Counted from the first letter of the stretch, positions 6,946-15,546 are shown. The stretch: 25,690 nucleotides of DNA from JAVBMB01 sp031552995 (GCA_031552995.1 JAVBMB010000038.1:1-25690), one strand, 5' to 3'. The notes: generated from the sequence alone by a model not told the origin. A program made the numbers and translations.

Positions 6946-7932
6946 ATGATGGAAGAACTGCTTAGACTGGAAAACCTTAGCGTGGAATACAAGGTAAAAG
7001 GCGGATATCTGTCGGCGGTCAAGGATGTAAGCCTGACGATAAACCGCGGCGAGGTTCTGGCAATTGTCGGCGAGTCCGGCTGCGGGAAGTCGACGATAGC
7101 ACACGCGATTATGCGCCTGCTGCCCGACCGCACCGAGCGTGTCTCCGGACGGATACTGTTCAAGGGCGTCGATTTAAACGTCCTGCCGGAGAAGCAGATA
7201 ATCAAAATCCGCGGCAAAGAAATAGGCATGATATTTCAAAACCCGCTCGATTCGCTAAACCCGGTCTATCGAGCCGGTACGCAGGTCGAGGAGGCAATTC
7301 TGCTGGACGGCAAACCGCATGCCGCCGCATATGCCGAGACGAAATCGCTGTTCTCATCCGTAAAGATGCCAGACCCGGAAAAACAGATGCAGAGGTTCCC
7401 GCATGAGCTGTCAGGCGGAATGAGGCAGCGCGTGATGATAGCGATGATGCTGTCGCGCAACCCCGAGCTGATGATTGCGGATGAGCCGACAACGGCGCTT
7501 GACGTTACAATCGAAGCGCAGATAATGAGCATACTCAAAGACTTGAAAAAGCAGTTCAACACAGCCGTCATGCTGATAACGCACAACTTTGGCATCGTGG
7601 CCGAGACAGCCGACCGCATCGCTGTCATGTACGCCGGACAGCTTGTGGAGCAGGGAACGGCGCGAGAGATATTCAAAGCGCCGGCACATCCGTACACATT
7701 CCTGCTTATGAAAGCGTTGCCGCGCAACCGCAAAAGCGCCGGAAGGCTTAAGACAATTGACGGAAGCGTGCCGCGGCTGACGGAGGCGACAAGCGGCTGC
7801 CGCTTTATGAACCGCTGCCCGCTGGCCGTTGAGGTGTGCGCCGGTGAAGACCCGCCGACGGTTTCCCTCGGAGGCGCTCACACATTCCGCTGTCACAGGG
7901 GAGAGGAGGCAATCTCATGGCAAAGTCTGTAA
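6946..7932 (+). CDS. dppD: Peptide ABC transporter ATPase, DppD/OppD type
   Basis: A ~328-residue ATPase that energises the importer. Visible motifs are Walker A 'GESGCGKST' (~41-49), the Q-loop 'IFQNPLDSLNPV', signature 'ELSGGMRQRV', Walker B 'MIADEPTTALDVT', and the switch His in 'LITHNFG'. The C-terminal OppC/D extension (oligo_HPY, PF08352) contains 'PAHPYTFLL' and the cysteines of 'GCRFMNRCPLAVEVC', which in relatives hold an Fe-S cluster. Start is ATG 6946 or 6949 behind AGGGGGGC (6935-6942); a longer frame from 6910 would lack a good ribosome site and extends far into dppC. It overlaps the next ATPase by 16 bases. Confidence 0.94.
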   Translation: MMEELLRLENLSVEYKVKGGYLSAVKDVSLTINRGEVLAIVGESGCGKSTIAHAIMRLLPDRTERVSGRILFKGVDLNVLPEKQIIKIRGKEIGMIFQNPLDSLNPVYRAGTQVEEAILLDGKPHAAAYAETKSLFSSVKMPDPEKQMQRFPHELSGGMRQRVMIAMMLSRNPELMIADEPTTALDVTIEAQIMSILKDLKKQFNTAVMLITHNFGIVAETADRIAVMYAGQLVEQGTAREIFKAPAHPYTFLLMKALPRNRKSAGRLKTIDGSVPRLTEATSGCRFMNRCPLAVEVCAGEDPPTVSLGGAHTFRCHRGEEAISWQSL

Positions 7933-8900
7933 TAGAGATGCACGGCCTCAAAAAATATTTCAGAATACAAAAGGGGCTGGTCGGCCTGAGCCGGCAGTAC
8001 GTCCATGCCGTAGATGACGTCGACCTCGTCGTCAACAAAGGCGAAATTGTCGGCCTCGTAGGGGAGAGCGGCAGCGGAAAAACAACGCTGGCCCGCGTCA
8101 TACTCAATTTGACAAAGCCTACGGCAAGCTCGGTTTTGCTAAACGGCACAAATATATCGCAGGCAGGCCGCGCCGAGATGAAAAAGCTGCGCAGTGAGGT
8201 CGCTGTCGTATTTCAGGATCCGGCGGGCAACCTTAACCCGCGCCATACGGTTGGGCGGTCGATAATGCGCCCGATGATTATCCACGGCGTGCCGAGGAAA
8301 GAGGCGCGCGAGCGCGCGATGTGCGCGCTCGACCTCGTAAAAATGGACCGCAGTTATTTCGACACATTTCCGGCTCAGCTGTCCGGAGGGCAGCAGCAGC
8401 GCATCGCCATCGCAAGGGCGCTTGTACTCAACCCTCAGGTTATGATACTTGACGAGCCGACATCTGCGCTTGATATATCGGTGCAGGCGCAGGTGCTTAA
8501 TCTGCTGCTCGATCTGCAAGAGGAGATGGGTCTGACATACCTGATAATCACGCACGACCTTAATGTCATCAACTATGTGTGCGACAGGGTGTTTATTATG
8601 TATCTCGGCAAGATAGTAGAGTACGGTTCGACGGAGGATATAGTCAACGCCCCGGCGCACCAGTACGCAAAAGGGCTTATGGCGGCATCTCCGACGCTCG
8701 ACCCCGATTCCAGAGACGACAATAAGGAACGTCTTGCGGGCGACCCCGGCAGCCTTATCAATCTTTCCCCCGGCTGCCGCTTCGCGCCGCGATGCAAGAT
8801 TGCGACCGAGCAATGCCGCACCGAAGTTCCGCAGATGAACGAGATAGGCCAAGGTCATTACGCCGCTTGCTTTTACCCGGGAGCGGCGACTGATAGATAA
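7917..8900 (+). CDS. dppF: Peptide ABC transporter ATPase, DppF/OppF type
   Basis: A 327-residue second ATPase that forms a heterodimer with the preceding one. It has Walker A 'GESGSGKTT', Q-loop 'VFQDPAGNLNPR', signature 'QLSGGQQQRIAIARAL', Walker B 'MILDEPTSALDIS' and switch His in 'IITHDLN'. The C-terminal extension has 'APAHQYAKGL' and the Cys-rich 'GCRFAPRCKIATEQC', again a putative Fe-S site known in this family. The N-terminus 'MHGLKKYFRIQKG...RQYVHAVDDV' is typical of OppF. Start ATG 7917 lies behind GAGGAGG and inside the end of dppD, so the two ATPases are translationally coupled. The substrate-binding lipoprotein follows after 18 bases. Confidence 0.94.
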   Translation: MAKSVIEMHGLKKYFRIQKGLVGLSRQYVHAVDDVDLVVNKGEIVGLVGESGSGKTTLARVILNLTKPTASSVLLNGTNISQAGRAEMKKLRSEVAVVFQDPAGNLNPRHTVGRSIMRPMIIHGVPRKEARERAMCALDLVKMDRSYFDTFPAQLSGGQQQRIAIARALVLNPQVMILDEPTSALDISVQAQVLNLLLDLQEEMGLTYLIITHDLNVINYVCDRVFIMYLGKIVEYGSTEDIVNAPAHQYAKGLMAASPTLDPDSRDDNKERLAGDPGSLINLSPGCRFAPRCKIATEQCRTEVPQMNEIGQGHYAACFYPGAATDR

Positions 8901-8918
8901 AAGAAAAGGAGAATTATC

Positions 8919-10538
8919 ATGAAGAGAAATGTGGCATTATTGCTTGCGCTCATACTATTGACGAACATGTTTGCGGCATGTTCGAACGGGGGGACGCCGA
9001 CCGAGCCGCCTACATCACCCCCGACATCAACGGAAGGCGGCGCAACCGTCACGCCGACCGAGCCGCCCGTGCAGGCGAGGCAGGTCCTCAATATCGGCGA
9101 ATACGACGAGGAATGGGTCGCCGCCGATTTGATTTTGGGCGACACATTCTATGACCTTCAGATGATGATGGCCGAGCCGCTGTTCCTGTACAACACGCAG
9201 ACCGGCGAGCTTGAGGGCTGTCTGGGCACAACGCCTGTTTTTAACGACGACGGCACCGTCATGACATTTGAGGTGCCCGAGGGGCGCACATTCCCAAACG
9301 GCGCGGCACTTGATGCCGGCGACGTAAAGGCCTCTCTCGAGCACGGTATCAAGGACGGCGCTATGAGTGACACGTTCGGAATCATCACAAAAGTCGAGAC
9401 CGACGGGAACAAGGTTATCATCACAATGTCCAACTACTCGACAGCGCTTATGATTCTGCTTGTCAGCCCGTTCTTCTGCGTAATAGATTCGGAGCAGCTT
9501 TCGACAATGAGCAACGAGGAGCTGCTGTGGGGCGCCGTACCGTATGGCGCATATTATATCGACCAGTACACCGAGGGCGGCGGCGTCGTCTTATTGCGCA
9601 ATGAGGGCTTCAAGACGCTTAACCCGTCTGTCAAGAACAAGGAAATGGCCTATATCCCGCAGATTAACGTCACATGGTACGCCGATGAGTTCGCGATGAT
9701 ATCGGCGTTCGAGGCCGGCGAGCTTGACTTCCTCATCGGCATCACAGAGGATTCGATTGACGCGCTCGGCTCGCGCGACGATGTCACAGTAAACTCGACG
9801 CTGCCGCCGATGGTGCGCAATGTGCAGATGAACTCGAACCATGAGGTTCTTGCCGACTATAACGTCCGTCTGGCCATCGCGCTGCTTATCGACCGCGACA
9901 ACATTGCCGCGGCCTTTGGCGGAGAGCTTGCCTGCACACCGGCATACGGCTATATCACAAAGAACGTCATGTTCCACACGCCAGATACATACGAGTACTT
10001 CAAGGGCAAGTACGCCAACGATAAAGACAGGGCCATGCAGCTGCTTAAGGACGCCGGATGGGAGGACACGGACGGCGACAAAATGCTGGATAAAAACGGT
10101 CAGAAACTGACGCTCAGCTTTATCACGGCGGGAGGCAAAAACGAGACGGCCGCCCTCGCCATCCAGATTCAGCTGCGAGCAGCCGGGCTTGATGTAAATG
10201 TTGTTACGACTACAGAGAGCACCTCGCTTGCGCAAAGCGGCGAATACGACCTGGCGATGTGCAACTACTGGTGGTCGGAGCCGGGCAGGTTCCTTGTGAA
10301 TATGTACAAGGATCACAGTGTGTTCGACGAGGCCGAATACCGCGAGATGGTGACGAAGGTTGAGACTATAACCGATAACGAGCAGCGCTTCACACTTGTC
10401 GACGAAGCGCAGCGCTACCTGATGGACAAAATGGTTGTCCTGCCGCTGTACACAACAAGCTACATGAAGATATACCGCAGTGACCTCGCCGATGTGGTGT
10501 TCATAGTCGACGGGCTGTTTACAAACGACTGCAAGTAA
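8919..10538 (+). CDS. dppE: Peptide-binding lipoprotein (solute-binding protein family 5)
   Basis: A 539-residue extracellular receptor that delivers peptides to the permease pair. Residues 1-20 are a lipoprotein signal ending in lipobox 'MFAAC' (Cys21, lipid-anchored). A Pro/Thr linker ('PTEPPTSPPTSTEGG') runs to about residue 50, then the SBP_bac_5 fold (PF00496). Typical features are 'LFLYNTQTGELEGCL', 'TFEVPEGRTFPNGAALDAGDVKASLEHG', 'NVRLAIALLIDRDNIA' and 'AMQLLKDAGWEDTDGD'. Start ATG 8919 follows AAAAGGAGA. It is the last gene of the transporter unit and is closed by a strong terminator. The symbol follows Bacillus dpp usage; which peptides bind cannot be read from the sequence, but D-amino-acid peptides are suggested by the next two genes. 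Confidence 0.93.
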   Translation: MKRNVALLLALILLTNMFAACSNGGTPTEPPTSPPTSTEGGATVTPTEPPVQARQVLNIGEYDEEWVAADLILGDTFYDLQMMMAEPLFLYNTQTGELEGCLGTTPVFNDDGTVMTFEVPEGRTFPNGAALDAGDVKASLEHGIKDGAMSDTFGIITKVETDGNKVIITMSNYSTALMILLVSPFFCVIDSEQLSTMSNEELLWGAVPYGAYYIDQYTEGGGVVLLRNEGFKTLNPSVKNKEMAYIPQINVTWYADEFAMISAFEAGELDFLIGITEDSIDALGSRDDVTVNSTLPPMVRNVQMNSNHEVLADYNVRLAIALLIDRDNIAAAFGGELACTPAYGYITKNVMFHTPDTYEYFKGKYANDKDRAMQLLKDAGWEDTDGDKMLDKNGQKLTLSFITAGGKNETAALAIQIQLRAAGLDVNVVTTTESTSLAQSGEYDLAMCNYWWSEPGRFLVNMYKDHSVFDEAEYREMVTKVETITDNEQRFTLVDEAQRYLMDKMVVLPLYTTSYMKIYRSDLADVVFIVDGLFTNDCK

Positions 10539-10548
10539 CCTAAAAAAA

Positions 10549-10588
10549 GGTCGGCCGGGCGTTCTGCCCGGCCGACCGGGTTTTTTTT
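10549..10588 (+). terminator. Strong intrinsic terminator after the transporter operon
   Basis: A 12-bp perfect GC-rich stem (GGTCGGCCGGGC, loop GTTCT, complement) is followed by GGG and eight T residues at 10581-10588. A run of seven A before the stem would make it partly active on the other strand. It separates the transporter from the peptidase genes, perhaps allowing partial read-through. Confidence 0.92.
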
Positions 10589-10603
10589 GAAAAGGAGAGG
10601 CAT

Positions 10604-11401
10604 ATGAAAGTATTTATCAGTGCCGATATAGAGGGAATCGCGACGACTGTGCAGTGGAGCCAGACGTCAAAAAACGAGTGGGGATATGAAGCGGCATGCC
10701 GTCAGATGACGGCCGAGGTTGCGGCGGCGTGCGAAGGGGCCGTCGCCGCCGGAGCCAAATACATCAGGGTCAAGGATGCTCACGGCAGCGGCACGAATAT
10801 CGACGCAAACGCTCTTCCCTCCTGCGCAGAGCTGACAAGCGGCGGCAGCGGTACGCCGTGGAGTATGGTGTACGGCATTCAGGAGGGTTTTGACGCCGCT
10901 ATGTTTGTCGGATATCACAGCGCGGCGGGACGCGACGGCAACCCGCTGTCGCACACAGAGACGACATCGACGGTGTATGTCAAACTGAACGGCGTAAAGC
11001 TCTCCGAGTTTCATATGTACAGCCTTGCGTGCGCATACGCGCATGTGCCGTCGGTTTTCCTCGCCGGCGACGCCATGCTGTGTGAGGACAGCGCAACACT
11101 TCACCCCAAGCTTGTCACCGTGCCTGTCAAAACCGGCAAGGGCGGCTCGATAACCGCGCTTCAGCCCGCTCTTGCGTGCGAGCGCATCCGCAAGGGCGCC
11201 GAGAGCGCTTTGCGGCAAGATCTGTCCGGCGCATTGTGTGAAATGCCCCCGCGCTTTACGCTGGATATCTGCTATAAAGAGCATGTGAAGGCATTGCGCG
11301 CCTCGAGCTTCCCGGGGTTTAGGCAGATTGACGACAACACGGTAAGGATGTCGACACGCGGTTTTTACGACATAATGCGTGCACTCATATGGGTGCTGTA
11401 A
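10604..11401 (+). CDS. dppA: M55 D-aminopeptidase DppA
   Basis: A 265-residue member of peptidase family M55, zinc-dependent D-aminopeptidases that release N-terminal D-amino acids from peptides such as D-Ala-D-Ala. The start 'MKVFISADIEG' carries the family's SxDxEG. Asp8, Glu10, His60 ('VKDAHGSG'), His105 ('VGYHSAAG') and Glu135 ('LSEFHMYS') line up with the metal ligands known from Bacillus DppA (D8, E10, H60, H104, E133). 'LSHTET' supplies the conserved SHT segment. No signal peptide, so it acts on imported peptides in the cytoplasm. ATG 10604 lies behind AAAGGAGAGG, directly after the terminator. It overlaps the carboxypeptidase gene by 13 bases. Pairing with a Dpp-type transporter mirrors the Bacillus dpp operon, where dppA comes first. 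Confidence 0.93.
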   Translation: MKVFISADIEGIATTVQWSQTSKNEWGYEAACRQMTAEVAAACEGAVAAGAKYIRVKDAHGSGTNIDANALPSCAELTSGGSGTPWSMVYGIQEGFDAAMFVGYHSAAGRDGNPLSHTETTSTVYVKLNGVKLSEFHMYSLACAYAHVPSVFLAGDAMLCEDSATLHPKLVTVPVKTGKGGSITALQPALACERIRKGAESALRQDLSGALCEMPPRFTLDICYKEHVKALRASSFPGFRQIDDNTVRMSTRGFYDIMRALIWVL

Positions 11402-12624
11402 TAAAAAAGGCTGTATGCCTGATACTTATCGCCGCAGTGATGTGCGGCGCGGTTTCGGCGCGCAGTACGCCGCAGGTTCAAAACGCGCGCTCTGTTATTC
11501 TGTACGAAAAAACAACGGATACCATATTGTTTGAAAAAGAGGCCGAACGAATCATGGCGCCGGCCAGTATGACAAAAGTGATGACGGCAATACTTGTGCT
11601 CGAGTATAATCCGACGCTTGAGGGTGTGATGACCGTCTCGGAGCAGGCGGTTGACCCGATGTATTGCAGCGACATGGAGGACGAGCATCTGTATGCCGGA
11701 GAGGAGATAACCGTTCGCGCATGTATGGAGTATATGCTCATCCCGTCGGGCAACGAGGGGGCGTCTGCGCTGGCTTGCTATGTGGCGGGCAATGTGCCTG
11801 ATTTTGTCGACCTGATGAACGCTAAGGCGGCCGAGCTTGGGTGTGACGACACTCAGTTCCGTGACCCGATAGGGCTTGTTTCCGGCACTCACCACACCAC
11901 ATGCCGCGATATGCTGAAAATCTGCCTGTACGCAATGGAGATGCCGCTGTTTTGCGAGATTGTCAATATGATTAGAGGCGAGGTACCGGCGTCGAACATG
12001 CGCGAATACGGGTTTGCTTACAGCTCGACAAACAAGATACGCCTTCCGGGCGACCGCCCGGCGTACCTGCGCGACTGGCGCGATGACGTTATCGGCATTA
12101 AAACCGGCACAACCGGCGCCGCGGGGCAGTGCTTTGCCGGGTGCATGGTGTCTGACGGGCTTGAATACTATTCGGTGGTCATGTTCGGCACAAGCCAAAT
12201 ATTGGACGACGGCAGGACATATCGCGGCGATTTTCTCGACACACTTGCGCTGTATGACTGGGCGAGGACACTGCACGCCGTGGGCGTCGCAGCCGGTGAC
12301 ATACTGGGGCAGGTTGAAGTTACAGGCGGCTTGGCAGGACGGGTGGAAGCCGTCGCCAAAAACGATGTCAAGCTGCTGCTTGACGACCCAAATGCCGTGC
12401 TTAGCGTCTCGATAACGGCTTCCGCGCTTAAAGCGCCCGTAAAACGCGGCGATTTGATAGGCGTGGCGACAATCGCCTCGCCGGACGGCATCACGCGGGA
12501 GGTTGAGCTGCTGGCGGCCATGGATGTGCAGGCGCTTCGTACATACATAGTTTGCGCGCTTGCCGCCGTTTTGGTGATTCTATGTGTTTTCGCAGTTGCC
12601 AAAAGGCGTCGCGCGGACAAATGA
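11389..12624 (+). CDS. D-Ala-D-Ala carboxypeptidase (S11, DacA/DacF-like PBP)
   Basis: A 411-residue low-molecular-weight penicillin-binding protein that removes the terminal D-Ala from peptidoglycan stem peptides outside the membrane. A signal sequence occupies ~1-24. The three active-site motifs are present: 'SMTK' (Ser60, Lys63), 'SGN' (Ser120, Asn122) and 'KTG' (238-240). The conserved 'DPIGL' also appears. A small C-terminal beta domain (PBP5_C-like) occupies ~290-375, followed by a membrane span 'TYIVCALAAVLVILCVFAVA' and a basic tail, giving a C-terminal anchor. ATG 11389 lies within the end of dppA, so the two are coupled. Its product, D-Ala or D-Ala-containing peptide, would be a plausible source for the neighbouring uptake and hydrolysis genes; this link is inference. 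Confidence 0.93.
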   Translation: MGAVIKKAVCLILIAAVMCGAVSARSTPQVQNARSVILYEKTTDTILFEKEAERIMAPASMTKVMTAILVLEYNPTLEGVMTVSEQAVDPMYCSDMEDEHLYAGEEITVRACMEYMLIPSGNEGASALACYVAGNVPDFVDLMNAKAAELGCDDTQFRDPIGLVSGTHHTTCRDMLKICLYAMEMPLFCEIVNMIRGEVPASNMREYGFAYSSTNKIRLPGDRPAYLRDWRDDVIGIKTGTTGAAGQCFAGCMVSDGLEYYSVVMFGTSQILDDGRTYRGDFLDTLALYDWARTLHAVGVAAGDILGQVEVTGGLAGRVEAVAKNDVKLLLDDPNAVLSVSITASALKAPVKRGDLIGVATIASPDGITREVELLAAMDVQALRTYIVCALAAVLVILCVFAVAKRRRADK

Positions 12625-12668
12625 CGGCTCTGGGATTATCTGCCAAAACCGGTATGATAAATTATGGA

Positions 12669-12696
12669 TTGAAAGAACCGTGATATGTGGTAAAAT
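12669..12696 (+). promoter_or_regulatory. Sigma-70-type promoter for the propeller protein
   Basis: TTGAAA (12669-12674) and TAAAAT (12691-12696) are 16 bases apart, about 70 bases before the ATG at 12765. It lies in the 140-base gap after the carboxypeptidase, suggesting independent transcription. Confidence 0.6.
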
Positions 12697-12764
12697 GATA
12701 TCATAGCAAAAGGAATACTGTGTGCCGCGTGGCGGCAGACAGATGACTGAACAGGGGAGATATC

Positions 12765-15038
12765 ATGAAAAAACTCTATTCATTAATGTTGGCGGCGGCG
12801 TTGCTGATAACGGCTATGGCTGTTCCGTCTGCCGCTGTCGCTGGCACCGACAAGGCCGAAGAGCTGTTTATGTACATAGGCAGCCCTATAGCCCTGTCGA
12901 ACGGGAAGACTTTACCGCTTGACAGTGAAAATCCCGACCTCGTGCCGTTTATCCATAAGGGCCGCACTCTTGTGCCGCTTCGTATGATTGGCGAACATTT
13001 TGGCGCCGACGTCAGCTATGACGCCGCGGTTCGCGTTGCTGAAATTGCCCTTGACGGCACCGTGGCGCAGTTCCCCATTGACAAGGGGTACTACCTGCTT
13101 AACGGCAAAGAAGTTAAGATGGATACCGAGACGCTGATCTCAGACGGGCGCACATTTGTGCCGATGCGCGTGATATGCGAAAATGTGCTCGGTATGTCTA
13201 TCGACTACAAGGACGGCGTCATAGGCATAGCGAAAACCATAGCGCTCGACAGCGTCGTTGCCGGCGGCATCAAAGATAAAATCGGCGCTTTTACAAAGCT
13301 TGGCAGCGATGAAGAACTGAAGGCATACCTGAAGAAAAACAGCGGAGGCATGTACTACCAATACGATGAGGAAATCATGGAGGAAGCCCCCCCTCCGATG
13401 CAATTGCCGCAAGCAGCCGATGCGGCGGGCGAAAGCAAGGGAGAGACTGACAGTGCCGGCGGGCATTCGCAGACGAATGTTCAGGTTCAGGGTATTGACG
13501 AGGGCGATATCATCAAAACAGACGGTAAATATATCTATATAATAGCGGGCGACATTATGCAGATAATTGACGCGCAAAGCGGCCTGAAGACAGCCGCTTC
13601 GGTCGAAATCGGGCAGGGCTGCCATGCGCAGGATATGTATATCGACAGCGACCGCGTCATCGTTATCGGCTATCGATATGATAACGGCAAGCCCGCTTCG
13701 GGCACGGATACGCTTAAAAGCGACATGATGATAGCGCCTTATAGCAGCAGAAATTATACCTTTGTCAAGGTGTACGACACAGCGGATAAAACAGCGCCCA
13801 GGCAGTACAGGTATTTTGAAATCGAGGGTACGCTTACCACGAGCCGCAAAAAAGACGGGTGTGTCTATCTGCTTACAAATTACTCCAGATGGAGCTACGG
13901 AGCAGACCCGGTACCTCTGCCGGTTATCTGCCAGGACGGTAAACTCTCGGCCATATCATACCGCGATGTGATGGTCTCGCTGAGATGCCCGGGGGTGCGG
14001 CTTATGACGCTTAGCGCCATAGATATTATGGACAGCGCCGCCGATGTGCAGAATGAGACGATTGCGTCGGGCGGTTATATTACCTATATGTCAAACGGCT
14101 CACTGTACGTGGCCGGCACAGAATATAAGGGCGGCAAAGAGACAACATTCATCAATAAATTTTCGACTGACGGCACAAAAATCGGCTATGCCGGTTCCGG
14201 CGCGGTCGACGGAAGCCTGAACAACCAGTTCAGCATGGATGAGTTTGACGGCAATCTTCGTGTAGCGACAACGATACGGAGCAACGGCATTTCCAACAGC
14301 CTGACAGTGCTTGACAGTAATATGGAAGCTTGCGGCCGGGTACAGGGCTTTGCAGAGGGCGAGCGCATCTACTCGGTCAGGTTCATCGGCAAGCGCGGCT
14401 ATATCGTCACGTTCAGGCAGGTCGACCCGCTGTTTGTTTTTGACCTAAGCGACCCGACAGCGCCAAAGATCACCGGAGAGCTTAAAGTTCCGGGCTTTTC
14501 GACATATTTGCATCCTGTGTCGGAGGATGTAATCCTAGGCGTAGGGGAGGATGTCTATGATATCTACAGGAAAGATGAGAACGGCAATGATGTCGTAATC
14601 GGGCAGAGTGTCGGCGGCGTTAAGGTCTCGCTCTTTGACGTGTCAAACGCCGGTCAGCCGCGTGAGATAGATACGCTCGTCCTCGGGCAGAGCGGTTACG
14701 CGGAGGTGCTGTACAATCACAAGGCTGCGATGTTCCACAGCGGCGACGGATTTATGGCGTTTTGCGGCTATTCATACGGCGAAGAGAAAGCCGACGCGTT
14801 CGACGGCGCCTATCTGATATCCTACGCAGGCGACACCCTGACGGAAAAGGGCCGAATCGCAACCGTGCCGCTGACATCCGACGCGCCGGAACCGCTTCTT
14901 TATACCGGCAGCCGCGTGATATATATCGGCGACACGCTGTACTACATGCAAAACGGCATGATCAGGGGCTTTGACATAAAAACTCTTGCCGAAAAGCAGA
15001 GCCTGAAGCTTGTAAGGAATGGCGATTCAAACAAATAA
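12765..15038 (+). CDS. Secreted stalk-domain beta-propeller protein
   Basis: A 757-residue secreted protein. A signal peptide covers ~1-26. Residues ~35-160 form a copper-amine-oxidase N-terminal-like stalk domain (PF07833) with two copies of its hallmark, 'GRTLVPLRMIGEHFGADVSYD' region at 67 and 'GRTFVPMRVICENVLG' at 128. A Pro/acidic linker (205-238) leads into a C-terminal beta-propeller of the PF09826 type, whose signature 'TNVQVQGIDEGDIIKTDG' begins at 237. That family is distantly WD40-like and of unknown function; binding at the cell surface is a reasonable guess. No membrane anchor or sortase signal is seen. ATG 12765 follows GGGGAGATATC. It has its own promoter and no clear terminator other than the small palindrome beside the MITE copy downstream. 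Confidence 0.9.
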   Translation: MKKLYSLMLAAALLITAMAVPSAAVAGTDKAEELFMYIGSPIALSNGKTLPLDSENPDLVPFIHKGRTLVPLRMIGEHFGADVSYDAAVRVAEIALDGTVAQFPIDKGYYLLNGKEVKMDTETLISDGRTFVPMRVICENVLGMSIDYKDGVIGIAKTIALDSVVAGGIKDKIGAFTKLGSDEELKAYLKKNSGGMYYQYDEEIMEEAPPPMQLPQAADAAGESKGETDSAGGHSQTNVQVQGIDEGDIIKTDGKYIYIIAGDIMQIIDAQSGLKTAASVEIGQGCHAQDMYIDSDRVIVIGYRYDNGKPASGTDTLKSDMMIAPYSSRNYTFVKVYDTADKTAPRQYRYFEIEGTLTTSRKKDGCVYLLTNYSRWSYGADPVPLPVICQDGKLSAISYRDVMVSLRCPGVRLMTLSAIDIMDSAADVQNETIASGGYITYMSNGSLYVAGTEYKGGKETTFINKFSTDGTKIGYAGSGAVDGSLNNQFSMDEFDGNLRVATTIRSNGISNSLTVLDSNMEACGRVQGFAEGERIYSVRFIGKRGYIVTFRQVDPLFVFDLSDPTAPKITGELKVPGFSTYLHPVSEDVILGVGEDVYDIYRKDENGNDVVIGQSVGGVKVSLFDVSNAGQPREIDTLVLGQSGYAEVLYNHKAAMFHSGDGFMAFCGYSYGEEKADAFDGAYLISYAGDTLTEKGRIATVPLTSDAPEPLLYTGSRVIYIGDTLYYMQNGMIRGFDIKTLAEKQSLKLVRNGDSNK

Positions 15039-15045
15039 TAATAAA

Positions 15046-15060
15046 AGGCATAGCATGCGT
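15046..15060 (+). repeat. Left target duplication of MITE copy 1
   Basis: AGGCATAGCATGCGT matches 14 of 15 bases of AGGCATAGCATGCCT at 15233-15247. The right-hand copy is a palindrome (AGGCAT-AGC-ATGCCT). The pair directly brackets the 172-bp element. Confidence 0.75.
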
Positions 15061-15232
15061 TAGTCTGTCAAAGAAAGGTGTTCAGGTTTTTTGCATAAAA
15101 AGTAACGTGATTAAAAAGTTCCTGAAACCCCCGCTTATAATCAAAAATTCCGAAAATTCATTTCCCGAGAATTTTTATCGAAATTGAAAATTGTCGAAAA
15201 ACCCTCAACGGAGTGGGTTTTTCGACAAGCTG
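15061..15232 (+). mobile_element. MITE-like 172-bp element, copy 1
   Basis: A 172-bp AT-rich block with no gene, matched by an inverted copy at 17556-17727; over 153 aligned bases I count about a dozen differences. Its ends are imperfect terminal inverted repeats: inward from the left TAGTCTGTCAAAGAAA, inward from the right CAGCTTGTCGAAAAAC. A 14-bp stem (TTGTCGAAAAACCC and its complement) forms the right end. A 14/15 direct repeat flanks it. Size, inverted ends, non-coding content and flanking duplication are the marks of a MITE mobilised by a transposase elsewhere. Family unknown. Confidence 0.8.
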
Positions 15233-15247
15233 AGGCATAGCATGCCT
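15233..15247 (+). repeat. Right target duplication of MITE copy 1 (intact palindrome)
   Basis: AGGCATAGCATGCCT, the intact palindromic form of the repeat at 15046-15060, directly follows the element. Confidence 0.75.
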
Positions 15248-15248
15248 G

Positions 15249-15270
15249 TATAATTGGCTTGGCGCCAAGC
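15249..15270 (+). promoter_or_regulatory. -10 hexamer and palindromic operator before the zinc-ribbon gene
   Basis: TATAAT at 15249-15254 lies directly after the MITE target duplication. Three bases on is the perfect 14-base palindrome GCTTGGCGCCAAGC (15257-15270). No good -35 is seen, so the promoter may need an activator or may have been altered by the insertion. Confidence 0.45.
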
Positions 15271-15288
15271 ATAATGGAGAGAGTACAC

Positions 15289-15546
15289 ATGGAAAATGAA
15301 ATGTTTTGCCAAAGCTGCGGCATGCCGTTTGACGATGCGCACAGCGAACTGATCGCGAAGGAAAAAGACGGCTCGAACAGCATTTACTGCATATATTGTT
15401 ACAAGAACGGGCAGTTTCTTGACCCTGACGCGACGGTTGAGGATATGGTCGAAATGGGTGTTCCGCATCTGGCGCGCAAAATCGGAGAGGCGGCGGCGCG
15501 CGAGCAGCTGTCACACTTTGTGCCGACGCTTGCAAGATGGAAATGA
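15289..15546 (+). CDS. Small zinc-ribbon protein (Zn_ribbon_2 type)
   Basis: An 85-residue protein with two CxxC pairs, 'CQSCGMPF' near residue 7 and 'YCIYCYKNGQF' near residue 33, the pattern of the putative zinc-ribbon family PF12674. Family members are small, sometimes fused to or encoded beside transcription regulators or methyltransferases, and have no assigned activity. The 'DPDATVEDMVEMGVPHLA' segment after the second pair fits the family. ATG 15289 was chosen over an in-frame ATG at 15259 because GGAGAGAG (15276-15283) sits five bases upstream. It is monocistronic: a MITE precedes it and a terminator follows 45 bases after its stop. Confidence 0.85.
   Translation: MENEMFCQSCGMPFDDAHSELIAKEKDGSNSIYCIYCYKNGQFLDPDATVEDMVEMGVPHLARKIGEAAAREQLSHFVPTLARWK

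Noticed and set aside
9591..10316. 241-codon minus-strand frame opposite the peptide-binding lipoprotein
   Set aside because: Antisense shadow of a clear SBP_bac_5 gene; Arg/His/Val-rich with no motif.
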